From: Nitrospira sp.
Lineage (GTDB): Bacteria; Nitrospirota; Nitrospiria; Nitrospirales; Nitrospiraceae
Assembly (NCBI GenBank): GCA_029865225.1
Contig: JAOUHJ010000002.1
Span: forward strand, 62,001 to 126,000
DNA: 64,000 nucleotides
Direction of reading: 5' to 3'
The first letter of the stretch is position 1; each line of letters opens with the position of its first letter. A model generated the notes under the pieces. It ran no database searches. It saw nothing but the letters and a program-made list of their open reading frames with translations, and was not told the DNA's origin. The position numbers were made by a program, and so were the translations under genes. This document shows, one piece after another, positions 1 through 8,423 of the stretch.

Positions 1-6
1 ACTTTC

Positions 7-990
7 GTGATCGACGTTCACAACATTACCAAGCGGTACGGCCATCATACGGCAATCGATCACGTCACCTTTTCGGTGGCCAAGGGAGAGGTGTTGGCAT
101 TTCTCGGTCCCAATGGGGCAGGCAAGACGACCACGATGCGGATCTTGACGTGCTTTATGCCGGCGACTGAAGGCCACGCGCGTGTCGCGGGATTTGATTG
201 CACGGATCAGCCACTGGAAGTAAAGCGGCAGATCGGCTATCTGCCGGAGACACCGCCCGTCTATCAGGAGCTCACCGTCACTGAATATCTAACCTTCGTC
301 GGCCGTCTCCGTGGCATGACGGGGCAGAACCTCACGGCAGGGCTCGACCAAGCCATCGGCAAGCTTGAGCTGGGCTCAGTGCGTCATCGGCTGATCGGAA
401 ACCTCTCGCGCGGATACCGCCAGCGCGTGGGGCTGGCGCAGGCGTTGCTCCATGATCCCCCAGTCCTGATCCTCGACGAACCGACGGTCGGGCTCGACCC
501 AAAGCAGATCATCGAGATCCGGGAGCTCATCAAGAGCCTGGCCGGTTCCCATTCCGTGATCCTCAGCACGCACATTCTCCCGGAGGCGACCGCAGTCTGC
601 CAGCGAGTCGTCATTATCAACAAGGGGCGCATCGTCGCAGAGGACACCCCCGAACAATTGTCGGCCCGATTACGTCAATCAGAGAAGGTTTCCATCACGC
701 TCAAGACCGTCCCCCCGGACTGCGACATGAAACTTCGCGCGATCCCAGGCATCCTCAATGTGCTGCCGGGACAGGCAGGAGGGAGCTTCCTCCTCGAATG
801 TGAGCTAGGCCGTGATCTGCGGGATGAGATCGCGCGTCTGGTGGTCTCATCCAACTGGGGCTTGCTCGAACTCCGCACCATATCCATGACATTGGAAGAC
901 GTCTTCCTCCAACTCACACGCCACGAGGATCACCTCGCAGAGCCGACAGAGGCCATGGTCGGTGCCTCCGCCGAACGGACGGACGCGTAG
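7..990 (+). CDS. ABC transporter ATP-binding protein (GldA/NatA-like)
   Basis: Walker A GPNGAGKTT, signature LSRGYRQRVGLAQAL, Walker B VLILDEPTVGLDP. Confidence 0.95.
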   Translation: MIDVHNITKRYGHHTAIDHVTFSVAKGEVLAFLGPNGAGKTTTMRILTCFMPATEGHARVAGFDCTDQPLEVKRQIGYLPETPPVYQELTVTEYLTFVGRLRGMTGQNLTAGLDQAIGKLELGSVRHRLIGNLSRGYRQRVGLAQALLHDPPVLILDEPTVGLDPKQIIEIRELIKSLAGSHSVILSTHILPEATAVCQRVVIINKGRIVAEDTPEQLSARLRQSEKVSITLKTVPPDCDMKLRAIPGILNVLPGQAGGSFLLECELGRDLRDEIARLVVSSNWGLLELRTISMTLEDVFLQLTRHEDHLAEPTEAMVGASAERTDA

Positions 991-998
991 GTGGATCA

Positions 999-1769
999 AT
1001 GACCCCTGTCCAAGCCGTCATCGCCAAAGAACTCCGCGGGTACTTCGTCTCACCCATCGTGTATGTCGTGGGAGCGGTCTTTCTGCTCATCTTTGGACTC
1101 CTCTCGTATCTCTATGTCGGATTTGCCGGGGCACAAGCCATTCAGCTGATGCAAATGCAGGGAGGAGTGGCCCAAATCAACCTGAACGACTTGGTCTTCC
1201 GAAACCTCTTCGCCAGCGTACGAATCGTGCTGCTGATCATTTTGCCGATCCTGACCATGCGCCTCTTCGCAGAAGAACGAAAATTACGAACCTTTGAGTT
1301 CCTGCTCACATCCCCCATCAGAATCACCGACATCATCATCGGCAAATTCGTGAGTGTTCTGTTGATCTATCTCGGGCTCTTGGGATTCACGGTCCTGGTC
1401 CCGACCGTCTTGATGCTGTTCAGCGATTTTGATTGGAACCCAATCTGGACTGGGTACCTGGGAATGGTGCTGTTGGGAGCCTTGTTCCTCTCCGTGGGGG
1501 TCTTTGCCTCGGCGCTGACGGAAAACCAAATCGTCGCCGCCTTTGTCAGCTTCGGCATGTTGTTGACGATCTGGTTGATCGCCGGTTTGGGCAGTCTGTT
1601 CGGTGATACCACCGCCGGCCATATTATTTCATATGTCTCCTACATGGAGCACTATGATCACCTCGTCCGCGGGTTGATCGACACGAGCGACCTCGTGTAC
1701 TTCGGAAGCGGACTCGTGCTCATGCTGTTTCTCACACATCGCGTTGTGGAATCGACTCGCTGGAAATGA
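999..1769 (+). CDS. ABC transporter permease (GldF-like, ABC-2 type)
   Basis: Multi-TM protein directly after the ATPase; typical ABC-2 N-terminus (AVIAKELRGYFVSPIVYVV). Confidence 0.9.
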   Translation: MTPVQAVIAKELRGYFVSPIVYVVGAVFLLIFGLLSYLYVGFAGAQAIQLMQMQGGVAQINLNDLVFRNLFASVRIVLLIILPILTMRLFAEERKLRTFEFLLTSPIRITDIIIGKFVSVLLIYLGLLGFTVLVPTVLMLFSDFDWNPIWTGYLGMVLLGALFLSVGVFASALTENQIVAAFVSFGMLLTIWLIAGLGSLFGDTTAGHIISYVSYMEHYDHLVRGLIDTSDLVYFGSGLVLMLFLTHRVVESTRWK

Positions 1770-3289
1770 ATCTACGATCCATTCCTCTCGGTCTCATCGG
1801 AATCCTCCTCGGAGTCGGCGGCATGATCGCCTACAGCCTTCGACCAGACTGGCTGTGGGCCGTCACGATTGCGGAGGGGGCGGCGCTCCTATCCTTGGTC
1901 CTGTTCTTCGTCTTGCATTTCGAAACCGTGAAAGCGTTCTCCGGCCGGCGCTCCACGAAGATGGGGCTGAACAGCGCCCTGATGATCCTGCTGTTTTCAG
2001 GCATTCTGGTCATTGTGAACTTCCTCGCGTCACGCCACTCCGTACGATGGGATCTTTCAGAAAATCAGAATTTCACACTCGCACCACAAACCCATCGCGT
2101 CCTCAGAACGCTGCCGCGCGAGGTCAAAATCACCGTGTTTACTCGGGAAAAAGACCCCGGTTACCAAGCATTTAAGGAACGGCTGGAGAGTTATCGGCAA
2201 GCTTCTACCAAACTCAGTGTGGAGTTCATCGATCCCGAGAAAGAGCCTAAGATGGCCCAGAACTATGGGATCTTCCGGACCGACACGGCTATTTTCGAGA
2301 GCGACGGACAGACCATCCGTGTTACCTCACCGTCCGAGGTCGAGTTGACTGGTGCGTTGATTCGTATCTCCAAGGATTCCAAAAAGCGCATCGTCTTTGT
2401 CGAGGGCCATAGTGAACTAAGCGTCGAGGATAAGGAACGGAACGGCCTGTCGATCGCCAAAGAGGCCCTCATTCGACAAGGGTATGACGTCGGCACCGTC
2501 TCGCTCCTCAAGGAGTCAGCCGTGCCGGACAACACGTCGGTGCTGGTCCTGGCCGGACCACGCCGTTCCGTTTTGAAGGACGAGCAGGACCGTATTCGAG
2601 CGTACGTCGAGAAGGGTGGCCACCTGTTGGTGTTGGCCGATCCCGATACCCAGACCGGCTTGGAATCATTACTCGCCCATTGGGGTCTTGGTCTGGGCCC
2701 CGGTGTATTGGTGGACCTGCAAGATCGATTGGCCCAAGGAGACCTCACCGCGTTGTTAGTCAGAACGTTTACTGAGCATGAGATCACACAGGACCTCACG
2801 TCCGCCGTACTGTTTCCGCTCTCACGGCATGTGACCTTCGACGAGGAAGTCGGAAAGGACTGGGACTTTGTGCCCCTCGCCAGAACCTCGCCGAACAGTT
2901 GGGCTGAAACGAACATGCAAGGCCGGGTCGTGAGCCTCAGCGAAAAGGAAGATGTGAAAGGGCCGCTCCCCATGGCCGCTGCATTGGCTCCCAAGCAGGC
3001 ACCAAAAGAAGGCGAACCTCGCCCAGCCATCGCCGTCATCGGCAACTCAACCTTCGTGTCCAATGCCTTCTTTAACTTTCCCGGCAACAGCGACTTCTTT
3101 CTCCATACCATGGGGTGGCTGGCCGAGGAACGAGATTTGATCTCCATCGCCCCTAGGGAGCCGGCGTTGCATCCGTTCACGCCCAACCCCACCCAGGAGC
3201 GGACACTGATCTATATTCAGGTCGTCTTCCTTCCTCTCCTGACGTTGCTCACCGGCATCATCGTATGGAGAAAGCGCAGACGCCTTTAG
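1766..3289 (+). CDS. GldG-like ABC-type auxiliary substrate-binding protein
   Basis: ATGA overlap with the permease; N- and C-terminal TM segments; RTLPREVKITVFTREKD and VFVEGHSE resemble GldG/ABC_transp_aux. Confidence 0.85.
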   Translation: MNLRSIPLGLIGILLGVGGMIAYSLRPDWLWAVTIAEGAALLSLVLFFVLHFETVKAFSGRRSTKMGLNSALMILLFSGILVIVNFLASRHSVRWDLSENQNFTLAPQTHRVLRTLPREVKITVFTREKDPGYQAFKERLESYRQASTKLSVEFIDPEKEPKMAQNYGIFRTDTAIFESDGQTIRVTSPSEVELTGALIRISKDSKKRIVFVEGHSELSVEDKERNGLSIAKEALIRQGYDVGTVSLLKESAVPDNTSVLVLAGPRRSVLKDEQDRIRAYVEKGGHLLVLADPDTQTGLESLLAHWGLGLGPGVLVDLQDRLAQGDLTALLVRTFTEHEITQDLTSAVLFPLSRHVTFDEEVGKDWDFVPLARTSPNSWAETNMQGRVVSLSEKEDVKGPLPMAAALAPKQAPKEGEPRPAIAVIGNSTFVSNAFFNFPGNSDFFLHTMGWLAEERDLISIAPREPALHPFTPNPTQERTLIYIQVVFLPLLTLLTGIIVWRKRRRL

Positions 3290-3292
3290 CCT

Positions 3293-4675
3293 ATGTCACG
3301 CTATCAGTCGACACTCCTGATGCTGGTGATTCTCGCTGGTCTGGGCGGCTATCTCTACCTGGTGGAATTTCCGGCCAAGCAGCAGGAAGAGAAACAGGAA
3401 ATTGAACAGAAGCAACTTCTTCCTTTTCCGGAAACCGCTATTACCGAACTCTCGATCACGACTGCCCAGGGACTGATCAATTTCAAGCAGGGCACCCCAG
3501 GAAAATGGTCGATCATAGCCCCGCTTCAAACAGACGCTGATACCCGCGAAGTACAGGCGCTTATTCGAGCACTGGTGACAGGAACCGTCACCAGAACTCT
3601 CGACAAACATTCCTCTACCTTGGCAGCATTCGGGCTCGAAGAGCCTGTGACCACCCTGACCATCAGAGCAGGAGGGCAGCAGGAGACCATTTCGATCGGC
3701 GACAGCGGTCCCCTCTCCAACACATTGTACGTTCTTCGGGCGTCAGACCAGCGTGTGTTATTGACGACCCTCGCACCGAAAGATTTCATCAACAAATCGT
3801 TGATGACATTTCGCCGGAAGGAGCTGTTGCGATTCGTGCAAAACAATGTCGAGCGAGTCCGCCTGACATACCCGACAACTGAAATTGTGATCGCCAACGT
3901 GGCAAAGGACCAGCCCAGGCCATCCTGGAAGATCACCTACCCTGTCGAAGCCGAAGCCGATCAGAATGAAGTCCGGTCATTGATGTTTCGGTTGGAGGAT
4001 CTGAAAGCACTCGGCATCATCGACCCCGGCCCTGAACGAGACACAGTCGCCACGACCCTCACGACGCAGAAAGTGAAGATCACCTTGTACAGCGCGGGTG
4101 GAGAGCAGTCCGTCCGACTCTATCAACCAGACCCGCAAAGCGGTGAGGCGATCGCGCAAACCACATCGGAGGGGCCGCTCTATCGCATTAACCCTGTTCT
4201 GATCAAGGACCTAACGAGAGACCTTTTCAATCTTCAGGATAAGCGACTCCTTGGACTCGATTCTACGGACGTAGCGATGTTGTCGGTGAAGACGCGAGAC
4301 CAGCAGTACGTACTGATCCATCAAAACGGTGAGTGGGTGCTCGAAGACCAACCCATGATGAAGGTCACCCAGGAAGCTGCCGATCTGTTCGTCAGCCGTG
4401 TGGCGAACCTTCCGGCTGAAGAACGTGTCCTAAAACAATCCTCCCCTCTGGCCCCCTATGGGCTTTTGGTGCCAAGTGCTGAATTCGTTGCTACCGGAAA
4501 AGACGGCAAGACGGTTGGGAAACTGACCCTCGGCAACCGGGCGAGCGATCTCCTCTATGCGACCGGCCAACGGCTCCATGGGGTGTTTCAAGTGCGTCCG
4601 GACCTTCTCACTCAGATCCCCTCCAGAACCGAACTCCTTACTCAATCGAAGGACGGTCCAGAAGCCAAACGCTGA
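3293..4675 (+). CDS. DUF4340 domain-containing protein
   Basis: N-terminal TM anchor, repeated beta-rich DUF4340-like segments, position immediately after GldG. Confidence 0.8.
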   Translation: MSRYQSTLLMLVILAGLGGYLYLVEFPAKQQEEKQEIEQKQLLPFPETAITELSITTAQGLINFKQGTPGKWSIIAPLQTDADTREVQALIRALVTGTVTRTLDKHSSTLAAFGLEEPVTTLTIRAGGQQETISIGDSGPLSNTLYVLRASDQRVLLTTLAPKDFINKSLMTFRRKELLRFVQNNVERVRLTYPTTEIVIANVAKDQPRPSWKITYPVEAEADQNEVRSLMFRLEDLKALGIIDPGPERDTVATTLTTQKVKITLYSAGGEQSVRLYQPDPQSGEAIAQTTSEGPLYRINPVLIKDLTRDLFNLQDKRLLGLDSTDVAMLSVKTRDQQYVLIHQNGEWVLEDQPMMKVTQEAADLFVSRVANLPAEERVLKQSSPLAPYGLLVPSAEFVATGKDGKTVGKLTLGNRASDLLYATGQRLHGVFQVRPDLLTQIPSRTELLTQSKDGPEAKR

Positions 4676-4905
4676 CCCGCTCACTGCGGAAGCTCACCGT
4701 TCTGGTGTCATTGACCGTTCGATCCGTTCGAGAATCGCTCCCATCTTCGCAGCAGTCACACCTTCAACCCCAGCAAACCCTTACCTATGTAGGGCTAGAC
4801 CGATTTCAGACCTGCCCGTAGGATCCAGCTCTACCGTGTGAGTTCATTGAGGGGTGGATCCCCGGATCCCTCAACTAAACAAGAACCAAAAACAGGCGGC
4901 ACCAT

Positions 4906-6852
4906 ATGAAACACATCCTTACAGCCGTAGCCCAAGCTCATCTCGCAACCGTCCTTCTTGCTGCCATCGGTTTTGGAACGTACGGCTGTGCGGACACAGC
5001 GTCGGTCAACCCAGTAGTAGAGCTTGCCAGCCTGACCATAACCCCTGGAACACTTCAACCGACGTTTACTAGTTCAACTACACAGTACAGCGTCGACCTG
5101 ACCAGCGACATCGCAAGCGTCACCCTAAGCGCCCAACCTGCCACGGCTGGCGACAGCGTGACCATCAACGGTGTGACGACGACAAGCCGTGTCATTATCC
5201 TAGGCGCAGCAGGATCGACCACTTCCGTGAATATCGTTGTTTCCGAATCAGGCAGCAATTCGAGGACCTACACCGTCCTCATCACCCGAGCAGGCCCGAA
5301 CGGAAACAATTCGCTACAAAGTCTAAACGTTTCACCCGGAACACTGACCCCCCCATTCGATCCGAACACGCTCCCCTATACAGTTGATGTCGCCAACAAC
5401 GTCGGAAGTGTCGAAGTAACTCCTACCCTCCAGGATACGAACGCAACAATGACAGTCAACGGGCAGAACGCTACCTCTGGCGCTCCCGTTACCGTTGACC
5501 TCACTCCCCCTGGCACACGCACAACTATCGAGATCATCGTGACGGCCCAGGACGGAAATCAGAAGCCCTACCTTGTTACCGTAAGCCGTGGCATATCAAG
5601 CAACGCTAACTTGCAGGACTTGACCATAACACCGGGAACCCTAAACCCGGCTTTCAACGCCGGTACAGCGGGATACTCGGTTAACGTCGCGAGTACCGTG
5701 GCCAGCGTCGTGGTAACACCTACTCTGCAAGATACGGCAGCCACAATGACTGTCAACGGGACTCCTACTACCTCAGGGCAGGCCCGATCAATTACGCTGC
5801 TCGGACCCGGCTTGAATACCTTTATCAATGTGAGGGTGACCGCGGAAAACGGAAGTCAGAACAATTACGTCGTCGTGGTGACTAGAGCAGCATTGGGCGA
5901 CAACAATCTGTCGGCCTTGACGGTCAAACTCAATGCATCGAGTCCCAACCTCATTAGTTTTAGTCCGAATACCACGAACTACACGGTGAACGTGGCGACC
6001 ACCGTGGACAGCTTGGACGTCTCTGCTACCAAGGCTTTTCCAAATGCTGTGATGACCGGAGATGTAACGGCTGGGGCAGGGAACCCAACAGGTAACGCGA
6101 CCATTTTTCTCAACGGGCCCGGCACATCCACAGACATCACGATCAGCGTAACCGCTCCCAACGGAGGAACGCCCAAGACCTACACCGTCACCGTCAACCG
6201 GCCACTTTCTGGTAATAACAACCTTTCGGCTTTGACGGTAGCCTTGAGTGCGTCCGACCCCAACCTCATTAATAATTTTGATCCAAGCACACTGAGCTAT
6301 ACGGTGGATGTGGCCTCCGACATCTTCAGCGTCACAGTGATCGCGACGCTGCAGGATACGAACGCCACTATGGAGGTGAATGGTCAGGGAACCAGCTCCG
6401 GCCAGGCACGTGAGATTACGCCGTTGCAACCACCCGGATCACCCACAGCCATCACCATTCGGGTGACACCTCCGAACGGCATCTTCAAAGACTACATCGT
6501 TACCGTCAACCGAGCGCCTCTTGCAGGGAATAACAACCTTTCGGCTTTGACGGTAGCCTTGAGTGCGTCCGACCCCAACCTCATTAATAATTTTGATCCA
6601 AGCACGCTGAGCTATACGGTGAATGTAGACTCCGGCATCTTCAGCGTCACAGTGATCGCGACGCTGCAGGATACGAACGCCACTATGGAGGTGAATGGTC
6701 AGGGAACCAGCTCCGGCCAGGCACGTGAGATTACGCCGTTGCAACCACCCGGATCACCCACAGCCATCACCATTCGGGTGACACCTCCGAACGGCATCTT
6801 CAAAGACTACATCGTTACCGTCAACCGAGCACCAGCATCCCCTGTCCCGTAG
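4906..6852 (+). CDS. Cadherin-like beta-sandwich repeat lipoprotein, paralog 1 (about 6 repeat units)
   Basis: Signal/lipobox-like GFGTYGCADTASVNP; repeats of the NNxLxxLxVxPGTLxPxFxxxTxxYTVxV...VTAxNGxxKxYxVxVxR pattern. Confidence 0.85.
   Translation: MKHILTAVAQAHLATVLLAAIGFGTYGCADTASVNPVVELASLTITPGTLQPTFTSSTTQYSVDLTSDIASVTLSAQPATAGDSVTINGVTTTSRVIILGAAGSTTSVNIVVSESGSNSRTYTVLITRAGPNGNNSLQSLNVSPGTLTPPFDPNTLPYTVDVANNVGSVEVTPTLQDTNATMTVNGQNATSGAPVTVDLTPPGTRTTIEIIVTAQDGNQKPYLVTVSRGISSNANLQDLTITPGTLNPAFNAGTAGYSVNVASTVASVVVTPTLQDTAATMTVNGTPTTSGQARSITLLGPGLNTFINVRVTAENGSQNNYVVVVTRAALGDNNLSALTVKLNASSPNLISFSPNTTNYTVNVATTVDSLDVSATKAFPNAVMTGDVTAGAGNPTGNATIFLNGPGTSTDITISVTAPNGGTPKTYTVTVNRPLSGNNNLSALTVALSASDPNLINNFDPSTLSYTVDVASDIFSVTVIATLQDTNATMEVNGQGTSSGQAREITPLQPPGSPTAITIRVTPPNGIFKDYIVTVNRAPLAGNNNLSALTVALSASDPNLINNFDPSTLSYTVNVDSGIFSVTVIATLQDTNATMEVNGQGTSSGQAREITPLQPPGSPTAITIRVTPPNGIFKDYIVTVNRAPASPVP
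6214..6843 (+). repeat. Tandem near-identical duplication, 315-bp period (105 aa), two copies inside paralog 1
   Basis: aataacaacctttcggctttgacggtagcc... starts at 6214 and again at 6529; only a few substitutions seen between copies. Confidence 0.95.
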
Positions 6853-7091
6853 GCGAACACGAATCGTTCTGATCCGGCACACTCCTGTTTCCTCCGTTCT
6901 GCAACTACCACTGGGGATTTGAACAGATCCCCGGTAGGAGCCCCGCTCAACAGACACCGCAGACACCGCCATATCATCCGTATTCCATTACCCCTTATGG
7001 GACTGTTGAATAAAGGGGGCGTTGCTTAAATTTTTGCTATACTACGCCTCGTCCTTGGTTCGTCCCCTCCCTCTTCGCACTGGAGCCGTGT

Positions 7092-8045
7092 ATGTCTCAA
7101 ATGGAACTGGTTGATCTCGACAGTCTGGTCTCATCCACGCACCCGTACCGGCGGTTTCACGCCTATCTGCCGGATGCCACCGAAGCCTTGGCCGACGTGA
7201 GACCCCTCAAAGGGGCCGATGGGTATGGCGTGGAGCGGCTCTTTCGCTGTCTGCTTGTGCACTTTATGGAAGACCTCTCGGATCGGGAGCTGGAGCGCTA
7301 TCTGGAAGAAAATCTGGCGGCCAAATGGCTGTGTGGATTCACCTTGTCGGAACCCACGCCTAACTACAGCCTCTTTACCCGAGTCCGCGCCCGTATTGGG
7401 CCCACACGGCTCCCCCAATTGTTTGCCGTTATGCGGCAGCTGCTCAATACCGCTGGGTTGATGAGTGAAGTGTTCACGTTTGTGGATGCCACGCATCTGA
7501 TTGCCAAAGCCACGTTGTGGGACGAGCGCGACAAGGCGCGGCAACAGAAGATTGAGCAGCTGAACAATGACGTGCTGCCGAAGGTGGCGGTGGACAAGCA
7601 AGCCCGAATTGGCTGTAAAGGGAAGAAGACATATTGGTACGGCTACAAAGAACACGTGAGTGTAGATATGCAATCCGGGTTGATCAACAAGGTGGCGACG
7701 ACTCCGGCCAATTTACCCGATGCCCAAGGCCTGCGGCATGTCTGCCCCGCCCAAGGGGCGATCTATGGGGATAAAGGCTATTGTACGGCTCCCGCTCGGC
7801 AGGCCGCTGCCCAGCGGAACTGTCATCTCGCCGCCATTCAACGCAAGAATATGAAATCCAAGAATCGGGATCGTGATCGGTGGTATACGCATCTGCGAGC
7901 GCCTTATGAACGTGTTTTTGCCCAGCGCCCGAAGCGGGTGCGCTACCGCGGTGTGGCGAAGAATCAATTCGCGGCCTTCTTGCAGGCGATGGTGTTTAAC
8001 CTCAAACGGTTGGTCGCCCTCGACGCGAACTTCGTGGCGGCCTAA
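7092..8045 (+). CDS. IS5-like family transposase
   Basis: DUF772-like N-terminus (HFMEDLSDRELERYLEENLAAKWLCGF), DDE-type FVDATHL ... IYGDKGY ... YERVFAQRPKRVRYRG. Confidence 0.9.
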   Translation: MSQMELVDLDSLVSSTHPYRRFHAYLPDATEALADVRPLKGADGYGVERLFRCLLVHFMEDLSDRELERYLEENLAAKWLCGFTLSEPTPNYSLFTRVRARIGPTRLPQLFAVMRQLLNTAGLMSEVFTFVDATHLIAKATLWDERDKARQQKIEQLNNDVLPKVAVDKQARIGCKGKKTYWYGYKEHVSVDMQSGLINKVATTPANLPDAQGLRHVCPAQGAIYGDKGYCTAPARQAAAQRNCHLAAIQRKNMKSKNRDRDRWYTHLRAPYERVFAQRPKRVRYRGVAKNQFAAFLQAMVFNLKRLVALDANFVAA

Positions 8046-8050
8046 GCACA

Positions 8051-8074
8051 AGGCAAGGTCCATGGACCTTGCCT
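8051..8074. repeat. Perfect 24-bp palindrome directly after the transposase stop
   Basis: AGGCAAGGTCCATGGACCTTGCCT equals its own reverse complement. Confidence 0.9.
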
Positions 8075-8423
8075 CACAGGAGGCCCCCTCCTCCCAGATA
8101 CCCACTCAGGATCACCTTAGGGGGAGTGTCGAACGCGTAGGCGTGCCTCGCAGACTTTTGGCGAGATCGTTTGGGCCATCGTCGTCTTACCGGAAGCCGC
8201 ACAACGCTTTCTTCAACGGCCTCCTTATGCACCTGCCACAGGGCCGTTCGGACTCTTGACCTGAATTGCAAGTTTCGGCTATAGGTGAATGCTCCGCTTA
8301 GTCCATAGGTGGTATGGATAGACGAATCCTTTGTCTGTCGTTGCTATTGAAACCCCAACTCCAGCCTTACAGAAACGGCCGGTTTTATCACCTCCAACAT
8401 ATGAGAAAGTGATTGGGTACGAC

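Larger units (their letters stand above)
6993..8100 (+). mobile_element. Insertion sequence carrying the IS5-like transposase (outer boundaries uncertain)
   Basis: Complete transposase ORF between two paralogous lipoprotein genes; terminal inverted repeats not confidently found. Confidence 0.55.

Noticed and set aside
2263-3192. 309-aa minus-strand ORF opposite the GldG-like gene
   Set aside because: Low-complexity Ser/Arg/Pro-rich translation typical of antisense to a GC-rich gene; no domain recognised.
5788-6744. Two similar minus-strand ORFs (213 and 101 aa, both starting MQRRNLTCLAGAGSL)
   Set aside because: Antisense shadow of the tandem repeat in the lipoprotein gene; the plus-strand repeat motif explains the similarity.
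6214-6843. Repeat considered as a CRISPR or satellite array
   Set aside because: Only two long in-frame copies that encode protein units; no short repeats with unique spacers.
8100-8260. Short frame after the IS reading QTFGEIVWAIVVLPEAAQRFLQRPPYAPATGPFGLLT*
   Set aside because: Could be a gene remnant cut by the IS, but no family recognised and no start codon; too weak to call.
8280-8330. Weak inverted similarity between ccattaccccttatgggact (about 6980) and agtccataggtggtatgg (about 8299)
   Set aside because: Too many mismatches to claim as IS terminal repeats without another copy to compare.
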